Part shown: one piece after another, positions 49,175-58,487 of the stretch
Numbering within the stretch: position 1 is the first letter of the stretch
Layout: the number at the start of each line of letters is the position of its first letter
Assembly (NCBI RefSeq): GCF_014050145.1
Contig: NZ_JACFYF010000012.1
Coordinates: forward strand, 56,433 to 120,432
Length of the DNA stretch: 64,000 nucleotides
From: Vibrio marinisediminis
Lineage (GTDB): Bacteria; Pseudomonadota; Gammaproteobacteria; Enterobacterales; Vibrionaceae
Direction of reading: 5' to 3'
Position numbers and translations under genes: made by a program
Notes under the pieces: generated by a model
The model's database searches: none
The model's input: only the letters and a program-made list of their open reading frames with translations
What the model was told of the DNA's origin: nothing

Positions 49175-50104
49175 ATGCAATTACACGAACTCGTTAATAC
49201 AATCGGTCAAGATTTACATCGTCGTTATGGCGAGAAGGTACATAAACTGACACTACACGGTGGATTTAGCTGTCCAAACCGTGACGGAACGATTGGGCGA
49301 GGTGGCTGTACATTTTGTAATGTGGCTTCCTTTGTTGATGAAGAAACTCAAATTAAAAGTATTCAAGAACAGTTGAATGACCGAGCTGGAGAAATTAAGC
49401 GAGCCAAAAAATACCTCGCCTACTTTCAAGCGTACACCAGCACATATGGTGAAGTACAAGTTTTGAAAAACATGTACGAAGAAGCGTTGAAGGCTGCCGA
49501 TATTGTTGGCTTGTGTGTTGGAACGCGACCTGACTGTGTACCAGACGCGGTGCTCGATCTCCTTTCTGGTTATGTGGAGCAAGGCTATGAAATATGGCTT
49601 GAGCTTGGTTTGCAAACCGCCAACAACGACACTCTTAAACGAATTAACCGTGGTCATGATTTTGAGTGCTACGCCGAAATAACACAACGTGCTCGTGCTC
49701 TCGGCATTAAGGTCTGTACTCACCTTATTGTCGGTTTACCACGAGAAACTCGTGAAGATAATGTACGTACGATGCAGCAAGTATTAGCAGTAGGTACCGA
49801 CGGTATTAAACTGCATGGTTTGCATATTGTTGAAGGTAGCACCATGGCCAAAGCATGGCGTGCAGGCAGGCTTGAAGCGCCAGAGTTAGAAGAATACGTG
49901 AGTATTGCCAGTGAGCTAATTCGCATGACACCTGCTGACATTATTTACCATCGAGTCTCTTCTGCGGCACGACGCCCTACATTACTTTCGCCACTTTGGT
50001 GCGAGAACCGTTGGTTAGCAATGACAGAAATAGGTCGAGCATTAAATCGCGATGGCGCTCAAGGTTCATTAACTGCGAAAACGTTTCACTACATTAAGCC
50101 TTGA
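49175..50104 (+). CDS. yhcC: TIGR01212-family radical SAM protein YhcC
   Basis: A 309-residue radical SAM enzyme of unknown substrate. The cluster-binding region is FSCPNRDGTIGRGGCTFCN (cysteines in C-x11-C-x2-C spacing, special to this family). LAYFQAYTSTYG and VGTRPDCVPDAVLDLL are further family blocks, and ELGLQTANNDTLKRINRGH is the SAM-binding strand. In E. coli yhcC lies beside gltB and arcB, exactly the context here. The frame also opens at a TTG six bases upstream; the ATG at 49175 is preferred. Confidence 0.9.
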   Translation: MQLHELVNTIGQDLHRRYGEKVHKLTLHGGFSCPNRDGTIGRGGCTFCNVASFVDEETQIKSIQEQLNDRAGEIKRAKKYLAYFQAYTSTYGEVQVLKNMYEEALKAADIVGLCVGTRPDCVPDAVLDLLSGYVEQGYEIWLELGLQTANNDTLKRINRGHDFECYAEITQRARALGIKVCTHLIVGLPRETREDNVRTMQQVLAVGTDGIKLHGLHIVEGSTMAKAWRAGRLEAPELEEYVSIASELIRMTPADIIYHRVSSAARRPTLLSPLWCENRWLAMTEIGRALNRDGAQGSLTAKTFHYIKP

Positions 50105-50173
50105 TTTGTTAAGATATATTTTATAGAAACTGCTATCTTTTAGCGAATGCCAAGCCAGAGATAATAAGCCTGT

Positions 50174-51925
50174 ATGATTGATAAGTCGGAAAGTTGGATA
50201 TTTGAGTCTATCCATCTTCATGGATTCGAACTGCTTTTGGCGGTTGTTCTATTAGTCATCATGGGGCAGATGTACCTTCGTTTTCATCGACAAATCAAAA
50301 GACTGATTGAAGATGCGCCAGTACCAATGATGTTGGTAGAGAGCAAGTCGGGCAATCTTCTCATCTCTAACCCTGTTGCAACGCGTGTGCTGGGCGTTCG
50401 CCGAGTTGGGCGCTATTACTTGTTACCGGGTACGCTTAATCAATCTTTCGTGCTAGAGCTCATGGCACATTTTTCTACCCAGAACTCCGCGGCTTATCGA
50501 ATTGATTGGCCGCTTTCAGCCAACCAAACGATTCGAGTTGAAGTTTCGGGGCGTCCAACGATGTACCGTGGTAGACCATGTTGGCTTTTTTACTTAACCC
50601 CTTATCAGCCCAGCATCGATGAAGTGATGGAGCAAGTTCATTCTCTCTCGGTGATTAAAAGTGCTTTTGAAAACCTATCAGAACTGATTTTCGTAAAAGG
50701 TCAAAATGGTGAGAAGCTCTTTACCAATCGAGCATTTGATCGCTTTTGGGGTGATCGATTTGATGAAGGGATGAATGAAATATCAGGTGTGCTCAAAGGT
50801 CGTGCTTCTCACCGTCACTGGACTGTTGATCTGTTTGGACGCAGTTGTTTACTAGAGACTCATCAAAGCCTGCTAATGTCTCCACAAGGTGAGACATTAG
50901 GCATGCTTGGCATTAGTCACGATGTGACAGATTGGCATGATATTCAGCGTAACCTTCGTGATGAGATGGATAAACGCCGTGATATGGAGGTGGCGCTTGC
51001 TCAACGTGAAACGATTCTGCAGAACATCTTAGAAGCTAGTCCTGATTCAATTGGCATTTTCAATGAAAATATGGTCTACCAAGCGTGTAACCAGCCTTTC
51101 GTAAAAACTTTAGGTATTTCAGATGTAAATGACCTTATTGGTCAGCGCTTGCAAGATGTCGTTCCTAATGACGTCTATCAACGACTCTCCAAGAGTGATG
51201 GCAAAGTCTTAACAGAAGAAGTGTCATTGCGTTACGTTGATCAAGTTGTGCACAGCAACGGAGAAACGACATGGTATGACGTGGTCAAATCCCCATTTCG
51301 CGACCCAACCTCAGGAACCAACGGTGTGTTGGTGATGGCAAGGGATGTGTCGGAGCGATATCTTGCAGCAAAGCAATTGGAAGAGGCGAATCAAGAGTTG
51401 GAACGATTGAGTTTTATTGATGGTCTCACTCAAATATCCAATCGTCGCCGCTTTGATGAGCAATTGGATTTACTTTGGCATATTCATATCCGAGAACAAC
51501 AACCGTTAACGGTAATGTTGTGTGATATCGATTATTTTAAAGGCTTCAACGATCTCTATGGGCATCAGCAAGGCGATGAAGCGTTGATCTGTGTGGCGCA
51601 GGCATTTCGGAATGTGATTACTCGCTCGAGTGATTGTGTTGCTCGATATGGTGGCGAAGAATTTGCTTTTATTCTACCGAATACCACGCGACAAGGTGCT
51701 CTGGTTATCGCACAACGAATTCATGCTGAAGTGAGTCAGTTATCTATTCCCCATCAAGGGTCTGAAGTGAGCGAATGTATCACTGTTAGTATCGGTGTGG
51801 CTTCCTTCATCCCAGAGTCAACTCACAATGCTGATGTTCTTGTTTCTCAGGCCGACACAGCTTTGTATCAAGCGAAAGCAAATGGTCGCAATCAAACCAG
51901 CATACATCACACATCCAGTAATTAG
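50174..51925 (+). CDS. Membrane-anchored PAS-GGDEF diguanylate cyclase
   Basis: A 583-residue protein with one N-terminal membrane helix (about 14-37, LLLAVVLLVIMGQMYLRF). Three PAS-like regions follow (about 45-150, 165-265, 285-405; the last ends in the PAC-like VLVMARDVSERY). A GGDEF domain occupies about 415-575. The active site ARYGGEEFAF is intact and an inhibitory RSSD (RxxD) site stands five residues before it, so an active, product-inhibited cyclase is likely. It lies between yhcC and arcB, 98-140 bases from each, and may supply c-di-GMP for effectors such as VpsR. Confidence 0.92.
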   Translation: MIDKSESWIFESIHLHGFELLLAVVLLVIMGQMYLRFHRQIKRLIEDAPVPMMLVESKSGNLLISNPVATRVLGVRRVGRYYLLPGTLNQSFVLELMAHFSTQNSAAYRIDWPLSANQTIRVEVSGRPTMYRGRPCWLFYLTPYQPSIDEVMEQVHSLSVIKSAFENLSELIFVKGQNGEKLFTNRAFDRFWGDRFDEGMNEISGVLKGRASHRHWTVDLFGRSCLLETHQSLLMSPQGETLGMLGISHDVTDWHDIQRNLRDEMDKRRDMEVALAQRETILQNILEASPDSIGIFNENMVYQACNQPFVKTLGISDVNDLIGQRLQDVVPNDVYQRLSKSDGKVLTEEVSLRYVDQVVHSNGETTWYDVVKSPFRDPTSGTNGVLVMARDVSERYLAAKQLEEANQELERLSFIDGLTQISNRRRFDEQLDLLWHIHIREQQPLTVMLCDIDYFKGFNDLYGHQQGDEALICVAQAFRNVITRSSDCVARYGGEEFAFILPNTTRQGALVIAQRIHAEVSQLSIPHQGSEVSECITVSIGVASFIPESTHNADVLVSQADTALYQAKANGRNQTSIHHTSSN

Positions 51926-52064
51926 ACCTATAGCTAGTGGGGATTTCTTAGCTGTGATTTGTGAAAGCAGGTAAACTATCCTGATAATTCGTCACATATT
52001 ATTCTAAATTTAGCAGCTGAAATTCGTGACGATGGCTGCTGCTTTTTCTCGCCTGGAGCGCTCA

Positions 52065-54410
52065 ATGAAACCCATCAAGAACCTGGCTCAATACTATGTC
52101 GACTTGCTCGTCAAACTTGGTATTTTGCGATTCTCCATACTTCTTGCTCTTGCTCTTATCTCTGTCGCCGTAGTGGTACAAGTTGGAATCACCTTGTTTC
52201 TCAGCGGTCACGTTGATGATATCGATATTGTTCGTTCAGTTTTCTTTGGCTTAGTGATCACCCCATGGGCGGTTTACTTTCTTTCGGTTGTGGTCGATCA
52301 ATTAGAAGAATCTCGCCAACGATTATCAAAGATGGTTTCTAAGCTCAAAGTGATGCGCTCACGCGACCAAGAACTGAATCAACAGCTACAACTGAATATA
52401 GAAAAGCTCAATCAAGAGATTGAAGACCGAGTCAAGGCGGAAGAAGGGCGTGAAGAGGCAATGAAAGATCTCGAAAACGAGGTTTATCAGCGCGAACGTA
52501 CTCAGATGGAATTGGCAGAGCGTACGGCATTGTTGCGTTCTTTTATCGATGCTTCTCCCGATCTTATTTACTACCGCAATGCAGAAGGGATCTTCTCTGG
52601 TTGTAACCGAGCAATGGAAGAGTTGACTGGTAAAAATGAATCACAATTAGTGGGTTTAACGCCGTGGGAGGTATATAGCAAAGAGGTCGCTCAACAAATT
52701 GTTGAAACAGACGAAGAGGTCTTTACTGATAACCACGCAATCACTTACGAACAGTGGCTTGAATACCCAGATGGACGAAAAATTTACTTTGAACTACGTA
52801 AAGTACCGCTTTATAGCAAAGAAGGGCGTCATCTCGGACTGGTTGGCTTTGGACGCGATATTACGGAACGTAAGCGTCATGAAGAGTCATTAGAGAAAGC
52901 CAGTCGTGATAAAACCACCTTTATATCGACCATTAGCCATGAACTAAGAACACCACTCAATGGCATTGTTGGTTTGAGCCGAATGCTACTTGATACCCCA
53001 ATGACTGATGAACAACGTAAGCATATGCAAACCATCAACGTCAGCGCCATTACATTGGGTAATATCTTCAACGACATCATCGATATGGACAAGTTTGATC
53101 GTCGTAAATTAGAGCTTTATCCTGCACCACTTAATTTTGAAGAGTTTGTGGTTGAAACGGAAAGCATCGCTGCGCTAATGGCAGAACAAAAAGGACTAAG
53201 GTTTGACCTTGAACGCTTAAATGACTTACCAACGGTGATCAGTGCCGATGCAACGCGTCTGCGCCAAGTTTTGTGGAACCTGATCAGTAACGCCATGAAA
53301 TTCACCAAAGAGGGTGGCGTGATATTGTCGGTGAGCTCATTGATAGAGGACGGCTTCGCTCATATTACCTTGGAAGTCGAAGATTCTGGCGTGGGCATTC
53401 CGGAGTCTGAACTCGATAAGATTTTTGCAATGTACTACCAAGTGAAATCTGGGAAAGATAACCTACATGCGGTGGGTACAGGTATCGGCTTGGCGGTATC
53501 AAAGCAGTTAATTGAAATGATGCATGGCGATATCACGGTGAGCAGTGAAGAAGGGTTTGGAAGTACCTTTACCGTGACGATTTGTGTACCTGTAGCGGAA
53601 GAGGCTGAAATTGCGAAAGTCGAACTTCAGCCATCTGAGCAGCAACTTAACATCTTTATGGTGGAAGATATTGAGCTTAACATCACGGTTGCTCGCTCGT
53701 TGCTTGAGAGTATGGGGCATGAAGTAACCGTGGCCATGACCGGAAAAGAAGCGATTGAAATGTTCGATCCTGATCTTTACGACTTGGTCTTTCTCGATAT
53801 CCAATTACCCGACATGACGGGGTTTGATGTGGCGATTTACTATCGTGAACATTACCCGCATTTACCTCCTTTGGTAGCATTGACGGCAAACGTTATTAAG
53901 AACAAACAAGAATACTATGAGCAAGGCATGGATGAGGCGATTAGCAAACCGCTTTCGGTAATGGCTGTACAAGAAGTGATAGCACTCTTTAGCACACACG
54001 AGCCTGAACAACCCATGCCACATTTGCCAGAACCTCAGCATGTGGTAGACCATGAAGAGGTTTATCACTCGATCCTCGATTTAGACATGCTAGATTCTTA
54101 TGTAGGGATTGTGGGCACGAAGCCTGTCCTAGAAAGCATTAAGATGTTTGAAGAGATGATGCCTGGTTATATTGAATTGCTCGATTCCAATATGGTCGCG
54201 AAAGACCAAGACGGGATTGTTTCTGAAGCGCATAAAATAAAAGGAGCGGCAGGCTCGATAGGATTGAAACATATTCAAAGTGTCGCGCAGCAAGCTCAAT
54301 CGCCTGAACAACCGGCTTGGTGGGAAAATATTGATGATTGGGTTGATGAAATTAAGAAAGAATATCAAAGTGATATTCAGGTACTTAAAGATTGGTTAGC
54401 ACAGAGGTAA
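52065..54410 (+). CDS. arcB: Aerobic respiration control sensor kinase ArcB
   Basis: A 781-residue tripartite hybrid kinase that senses quinone redox state and phosphorylates ArcA. Two membrane helices (about 20-80) flank a short periplasmic loop, then come a coiled coil, a PAS domain (about 150-270, LLRSFIDASPDLIYYRN), the kinase core with His in STISHELRTPLNG and ATP-binding GTGIGLAVSKQ, a receiver with Asp in DLVFLDIQLPDMTG and an Hpt domain with HKIKGAAGSIGL. The GTG at 52026 gives 13 extra residues, but ATG 52065 begins MKPIKNLAQYYVDLLVKLG, aligned with E. coli MKQIRLLAQYYVDL, and has TGGAG upstream. Confidence 0.96.
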   Translation: MKPIKNLAQYYVDLLVKLGILRFSILLALALISVAVVVQVGITLFLSGHVDDIDIVRSVFFGLVITPWAVYFLSVVVDQLEESRQRLSKMVSKLKVMRSRDQELNQQLQLNIEKLNQEIEDRVKAEEGREEAMKDLENEVYQRERTQMELAERTALLRSFIDASPDLIYYRNAEGIFSGCNRAMEELTGKNESQLVGLTPWEVYSKEVAQQIVETDEEVFTDNHAITYEQWLEYPDGRKIYFELRKVPLYSKEGRHLGLVGFGRDITERKRHEESLEKASRDKTTFISTISHELRTPLNGIVGLSRMLLDTPMTDEQRKHMQTINVSAITLGNIFNDIIDMDKFDRRKLELYPAPLNFEEFVVETESIAALMAEQKGLRFDLERLNDLPTVISADATRLRQVLWNLISNAMKFTKEGGVILSVSSLIEDGFAHITLEVEDSGVGIPESELDKIFAMYYQVKSGKDNLHAVGTGIGLAVSKQLIEMMHGDITVSSEEGFGSTFTVTICVPVAEEAEIAKVELQPSEQQLNIFMVEDIELNITVARSLLESMGHEVTVAMTGKEAIEMFDPDLYDLVFLDIQLPDMTGFDVAIYYREHYPHLPPLVALTANVIKNKQEYYEQGMDEAISKPLSVMAVQEVIALFSTHEPEQPMPHLPEPQHVVDHEEVYHSILDLDMLDSYVGIVGTKPVLESIKMFEEMMPGYIELLDSNMVAKDQDGIVSEAHKIKGAAGSIGLKHIQSVAQQAQSPEQPAWWENIDDWVDEIKKEYQSDIQVLKDWLAQR

Positions 54411-54414
54411 TACT

Positions 54415-54861
54415 ATGAAAAAACTCGCGATTGTTTCACTAACTCTTGCCTTACTCGCCGGGTGTGCTTCACCACAAGTGGGTTGGGATCAAGATGAGAA
54501 AGTCATTATTAATGATGCGCCAATTCAGTTAACCAGCAATCTTTGGTTAAATAAAATGCCAACAATTGGGGAGTTGCAAGAGCAGAGCTTACACGGCGCG
54601 CTTAACTTAGAATCTTCCCGGTCGTTACCAGCGGATATTACAGTAGAGAGTGTCTCGCTTCGTCAAGGTGATGATGTTTGGATTATCGACGGTGATGATT
54701 TGGAAATTCGCACTCACGATGAAAATCAGTGGGAAGTGGTGTTTGCTTGGCAGTTTGAATTAGACCCAAACAAAACAGTTGATGTGGCATTGCAGTTGAA
54801 TCACCAAGATAGCCTCAACTGGTTGGTTGAAAAACAAGTGCTGATTGACACTGTTTACTAA
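54415..54861 (+). CDS. Small lipoprotein co-transcribed with arcB
   Basis: A 148-residue protein with signal peptide MKKLAIVSLTLALLAGC, lipobox LLAGC. The mature part is acidic and strand-rich (for example VWIIDGDDLEIRTHDENQWE, about residues 88-107). It starts four bases after the arcB stop and ends at a terminator, so it belongs to the arcB transcript. I do not recognise a known domain. Placement suggests an envelope role coordinated with respiration, but that is inference. Confidence 0.8.
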   Translation: MKKLAIVSLTLALLAGCASPQVGWDQDEKVIINDAPIQLTSNLWLNKMPTIGELQEQSLHGALNLESSRSLPADITVESVSLRQGDDVWIIDGDDLEIRTHDENQWEVVFAWQFELDPNKTVDVALQLNHQDSLNWLVEKQVLIDTVY

Positions 54862-54880
54862 AACTATCTATTTGAATTTT

Positions 54881-54908
54881 AAGCCAGCTTTTCTAAGCTG
54901 GCTTTTTT
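54881..54908 (+). terminator. Terminator after arcB-lipoprotein unit
   Basis: AGCCAGCTT / AAGCTGGCT stem, TTCT loop, T run. Confidence 0.92.
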
Positions 54909-55121
54909 ATATTTTAAACAAATGTAATGATGGTTATATATTTCCAAGAGGAATATCTTATAAATTTAGTGATTGTAGGGTTTAATTTAGGTTAAACGTT
55001 TGTTTTTATTTTTTATGCTAATTAGTGGTTGAATAATAATCTGTGTTGCTTAGAATTTAACCATGAGTTCAAGCTCATACATCACACCAATTTGGATTAA
55101 ATTTTTGTTAGGAGGCGCACA
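54909..55121. other. AT-rich region upstream of the small ORF
   Basis: Very AT-rich. Contains inverted repeats GTTTAA-TTTAGG-TTAAAC (54980-54997) and ATGAG-TTCAAG-CTCAT (55063-55078). The latter lies 44 bases before the 40-codon ORF and could be an operator. TAATAAT near 55033 could be a -10 box. None of this is certain. Confidence 0.4.
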
Positions 55122-55244
55122 ATGAAACAGTTCAATGTCATTCAAACCACGTGTACCTCTGCCGATCCCATCGCAACCTGGAGCGTCGCTCCTTGTTTTG
55201 CCAACGATATGGCCGATCGCAAATCTAAACACGCAAATATTTAA
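55122..55244 (+). CDS. Unrecognised 40-codon ORF with consensus ribosome site
   Basis: An ORF of 40 codons from ATG 55122 to TAA 55242, preceded by the near-perfect Shine-Dalgarno AGGAGG at 55110-55115, six bases before the start. The product starts MKQFNVIQTTCTSADPI and has two cysteines and two consecutive halves, a neutral N-terminal part and a basic end ADRKSKHANI. It has no signal peptide or membrane helix. Internal codons are richer in C than the surrounding AT-rich DNA. A perfect 6-bp stem GGAGCG-T-CGCTCC lies within it at 55180-55192. The DUF1127-like gene starts 113 bases later, so it might be a leader or partner. No homologue is known to me. Confidence 0.5.
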   Translation: MKQFNVIQTTCTSADPIATWSVAPCFANDMADRKSKHANI

Positions 55245-55357
55245 TCCGTAACCTCTTTTTAATTGGCTGCGGAAAAAGGCAGCTGATTAAGTTTTCAATA
55301 CGATTCTTCTGATTTGTTGACCTTTTTCCCCAGCATTACTATCAACTGGAGAAAACC

Positions 55358-55609
55358 ATGAGTCATTCAATTTACCTAAAACTAGCCACCGTATTAGTCA
55401 AAGCTGATCTACGCCGTGAAGAGCGAGCTTGGTTGCGTAAAGTTCGTCGCAGTGCACATGAGATCCCATGGCAAAATGAACACTTATTGCGCGATATTGG
55501 CTTGGATAAAGAAGGGCGTCCACTCGGTAATAGCCTTGCACCTGAAGTAAAAGCCGAACGTCATATTCGCCATCTTCGTCGAGTTTTAACTTCGCGAATA
55601 GCAACGTAA
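55358..55609 (+). CDS. Small basic DUF1127-like protein
   Basis: An 83-residue, strongly basic protein. The centre carries NEHLLRDIGLDKEGRPLG, resembling the DUF1127 motif L-x-DIGL-x-R, preceded by an Arg-rich helix (LRREERAWLRKVRRS). CTGGAGAAAA provides the ribosome site. DUF1127 proteins in other bacteria (for instance in Agrobacterium) act in RNA binding and phosphate metabolism; no function can be assigned here. A 10-bp stem lies just past its stop. Confidence 0.72.
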   Translation: MSHSIYLKLATVLVKADLRREERAWLRKVRRSAHEIPWQNEHLLRDIGLDKEGRPLGNSLAPEVKAERHIRHLRRVLTSRIAT

Positions 55610-55614
55610 CGGGA

Positions 55615-55639
55615 GGGAGGGAAGAGAGTCTTCCCTCCC
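55615..55639. terminator. GC-rich stem between DUF1127-like gene and tas
   Basis: Perfect 10-bp stem GGGAGGGAAG / CTTCCCTCCC with AGAGT loop between two converging genes. It lacks a T run on either strand, so it may be a weak or Rho-aided terminator or an mRNA end stabiliser. Confidence 0.5.
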
Positions 55640-55648
55640 CCTAACATC

Positions 55649-56683
55649 TTATGGACAAGGATTGGAGTAAGTGGTCCCAATCGCTTGGAGCTCTTTTAAT
55701 AATTCATCACTTAACTCAATAGAGATACTATCAATATTGGCTTTTAGCTGCTCCATCGTTGTTGCACCAATAATATTTGCCGCAACGAATGGACGCTGAT
55801 TGATAAATGCCAACGCCATTTGAGCCGGATCGAGACCATGCTTATGCGCCAGATCGACATAAGCTTGTGTGGCTGCAATGCCTTGTGGCGTAAAATAACG
55901 TACAAAACGCTCGAACAAAGAACAGCGAGCACCTTCCGGTCTTTGACCATTAAGGTATTTGCCGCTTAGACAGCCGAAGGCGAGTGGCGAATACGCGAGT
56001 AACTCCACCCCTTCAAAGTGGCTGATTTCGGAAAGCCCGACTTCAAAACTGCGGTTCAGAAGGTTGTAGGGGTTCTGAATTGACACAATTCTCGGTAAGT
56101 CGTGCTTTTCAGCTAGTTTGAGTAAGTTCATCACTCCCCATGGGGTTTCATTTGAGACACCAATATAGCGAACTTTCCCTGTTTTGATTAATTCAGCCAT
56201 CGCATCAAGTGTTTCAATCAAGGGCACATCTTGCTGTGAATCTGGGTATGGATAATTCAGTTGACCAAAGGTATTGGTTTCACGCTGGGGCCAATGGATT
56301 TGATAGAGATCGATGTAGTCAGTTTTTAATCGGGTCAAACTGTCATCAATTGCCTGATGGATATTACGCCTATCAAGCTTCATATCATTGCGAATATAGG
56401 GCACGTTCCTTGGACCTGCGACTTTGGTCGCTAAGATGACCTTTTCTCTTTTTCCGGACTTTTCTAGCCAGTTGCCGATGTGGCTCTCAGTAGCACCTTG
56501 TGTCTTGGGATTAGGTGGAACGGGGTACATCTCTGCGGTATCAATAAAATTCACCCCTCTTTCAAGAGCGTAGTCGAGCTGATGAAAGGCATCCTTTTGG
56601 GAGTTCTGCTCGCCAAATGTCATGGTACCTAAGCATATTTTACTGATTTCTAAACTGGAATGCGGGAGCTGGTGATATTTCAT
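55649..56683 (-). CDS. tas: Aldo-keto reductase Tas
   Basis: A 344-residue NADP(H)-dependent aldo-keto reductase close to E. coli Tas. N-terminal blocks LPHSSLEISKICLGTMTFGE and AEMYPVPPNPKTQGATESHI match the Tas family. The catalytic tetrad is visible: Asp and Tyr in FIDTAEMY, Lys in ILATKVAG and His in YQIHWPQRE. The start at 56683 follows AAAGGAAG; an ATG six codons upstream lies inside that ribosome site region. Natural substrate unknown; Tas rescues prephenate dehydrogenase mutants in E. coli. Confidence 0.93.
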   Translation of the reverse strand: MKYHQLPHSSLEISKICLGTMTFGEQNSQKDAFHQLDYALERGVNFIDTAEMYPVPPNPKTQGATESHIGNWLEKSGKREKVILATKVAGPRNVPYIRNDMKLDRRNIHQAIDDSLTRLKTDYIDLYQIHWPQRETNTFGQLNYPYPDSQQDVPLIETLDAMAELIKTGKVRYIGVSNETPWGVMNLLKLAEKHDLPRIVSIQNPYNLLNRSFEVGLSEISHFEGVELLAYSPLAFGCLSGKYLNGQRPEGARCSLFERFVRYFTPQGIAATQAYVDLAHKHGLDPAQMALAFINQRPFVAANIIGATTMEQLKANIDSISIELSDELLKELQAIGTTYSNPCP

Positions 56684-56894
56684 AGCACTTCCTTTTGGCA
56701 TGAAAATGTACGGCTATTTCAACCTGGAGACCTAACCTTAGGGGATTACGTCATCAATATAAGCCAGATTTTATGCGTAATGGAAGTGATCAAAGCACCA
56801 ATTTGAGCGTTGGATAGTGATAATAATAATCAAACTTACTGCTAAACTCAGTGTAGCTATATAGCTCATACGTTCAAATTCTTTGGGAGGAGAT

Positions 56895-57206
56895 ATGCAT
56901 AGAAAGCAGTTAGATAAGTGGATACATGGCTTTCATAAAAAGAGTTATCAGCCACCGAAAGTCTTTGTGATTAGTTGCTCCGATCTGTCTCAATACTTAT
57001 TGGCTGTCGAGTATAAGAACAAGTTGGAGCCAATCAGTGTGGATGGGCATCCCATTCATTTTGCTTCATTAGAGCAAGTGAAGGAGGAGTTGCACCGTTT
57101 AGATGTTGAGCGTGCTTATTTGCGCTTACACAACAGCTATGATGAGTTTGGTGTAGAAACGGAGCCTATGTATCATGATATTGAATTGACGTTAACCACT
57201 CACTAA
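56895..57206 (+). CDS. Small hypothetical protein, DUF6482-like
   Basis: A 103-residue protein beginning [16 protein letters not shown]. The central part [20 protein letters not shown], and [20 protein letters not shown] after it, resembles DUF6482 proteins as I remember them. Start ATG 56895 has a strong GGGAGGAG; a TTG start upstream overlaps that ribosome site and is rejected. Its end overlaps the mutH end by four bases on the opposite strand. Function unknown. Confidence 0.7.
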   Translation: MHRKQLDKWIHGFHKKSYQPPKVFVISCSDLSQYLLAVEYKNKLEPISVDGHPIHFASLEQVKEELHRLDVERAYLRLHNSYDEFGVETEPMYHDIELTLTTH

Positions 57207-57868
57207 GCGAAGTTGTTGGCTAGGATTCGTGCCGTAAATTGAGTTCTTAAATAGAACCCGCGAGGCAGCGTTTTGATTGGTTTTCCACTGGCACCGTAAG
57301 CTTCAGTGAGGGCGCGACTGTTAGCGGCTTTTGGGCGAAGTTGTAACACTTCTCCGTGTCGAGCGGTAATCTTTTCTATCTGACCTAATACAATCAGCTC
57401 CATGAGCTCTTCCCAATCCGCTTGCAACTGTTGATCTTCCTCTTCACTGGGTGACCAAATTAGGGGCGAGCCAACTCGGCGTTCAGCTAAAGGTATTTCT
57501 CGTTCTCCTTCTACTGGGATCCAAAGAACTCGAGATAGTTTGTTACGAACGTGGCTCTGCTGCCAAGTTAGTCCTTGCACACCGATTAAGGGAGCGACGC
57601 AGACAAACGTTGTCTCAAGTGGTTTACCATTGTAGCCAATCGGAATGGTTTTAAGTTCAATACCTAACTTTTCAAAATCTTGCTGTGGTTTACTGCCCGC
57701 TGTTGCGCCCAAATGCCACTCAAGTAACTGACCGACCCATCCTTTGTCTCGGCGCAAATCAGCAGGGATATCGATCTTCGCTTCTTCAGCAAGTTCTTGG
57801 AAAGTGAGCCCCGCGATCTCGGTGGCGCGCACTAGCAACTCTTGTTCTGATTTTGGTTCCGCTTTCAT
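57203..57868 (-). CDS. mutH: DNA mismatch repair endonuclease MutH
   Basis: A 221-residue endonuclease nicking the unmethylated strand at hemimethylated GATC during mismatch repair. The active-site residues are in [16 protein letters not shown] (Asp, then Glu-x-Lys). [42 protein letters not shown] and TLPRGFYLR match E. coli MutH closely. A GTG three codons upstream is possible; ATG 57868 is preferred. Divergent from rppH, with a 619-bp gap that carries DnaA boxes. Presence of MutH implies Dam methylation in the host. Confidence 0.96.
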   Translation of the reverse strand: MKAEPKSEQELLVRATEIAGLTFQELAEEAKIDIPADLRRDKGWVGQLLEWHLGATAGSKPQQDFEKLGIELKTIPIGYNGKPLETTFVCVAPLIGVQGLTWQQSHVRNKLSRVLWIPVEGEREIPLAERRVGSPLIWSPSEEEDQQLQADWEELMELIVLGQIEKITARHGEVLQLRPKAANSRALTEAYGASGKPIKTLPRGFYLRTQFTARILANNFA

Positions 57869-57972
57869 TAATAACACTTCTTAATCTCGTTATTGCTATT
57901 CTAACCTTATTTCATAAAAATTCGACCTGAGCAAAGATCGTACAGAGTGCTGAAAAGATCTTCATTAATAGG

Positions 57973-58378
57973 TTATCCACAGATATTGTCGCAAAAATAG
58001 TGGTATTTACCGAGTATGTATGAATTAACAGGGGTTTTTGATGGAATTTTTGCTTGAGTTTTCGGAGTTTAGCTTTTTTTAAAGTTAACAATGTGGATAA
58101 ATAGAGTGCTGATTGATCTTTGTACAATTGAGAATTGAGTTGTTTTGGTTAGTTTTAAATGTGTCTGTATTATCATGATGCTTATTGTAAGTTGATGTAT
58201 TTTATTGCTTTATGATCTTTGGTGGTGAGTGTGTCTTGTTGCGCAAATATAGCTTGTTGAATAAATGATCGCTTGTTTTAGGCTTTTTCACATAGTTATA
58301 CACAGAAAAGGTGAATAAATGTGGAGTAGGTCTCACCTTGATGTGAATAACGATATAATTGATGAATAGTTATCCATA
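57973..58378. other. DnaA-box cluster, DARS2-like locus between mutH and rppH
   Basis: Four exact matches to the DnaA box TTATNCACA lie here: TTATCCACA at 57973-57981 (+), its reverse complement at 58092-58100 (-), TTATACACA at 58296-58304 (+) and TTATTCACA at 58342-58350 (-). Two single-mismatch sites are TTATTCACC at 58310-58318 (-) and TTATCCATA at 58370-58378 (+). E. coli carries DARS2, which recharges DnaA from ADP to ATP form, in the same mutH-rppH gap. Box number, mixed orientation and position agree with a DARS2 counterpart. I could not find convincing IHF or Fis sites by eye. Confidence 0.7.
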
Positions 58379-58487
58379 ACTGTAAGATTCGGCGATAATT
58401 TCTGTGCTAGTCACACTAGTAAGTTTGCTCCGCTTGGGGATATGTGGAAAAATTACCGCAATTAAAGATTATATTAGAGGTTGGCCA

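Noticed and set aside
55050-55232. 60-residue minus-strand ORF opposite the 40-codon ORF
   Set aside because: No ribosome site, whereas the plus-strand ORF has a consensus one.
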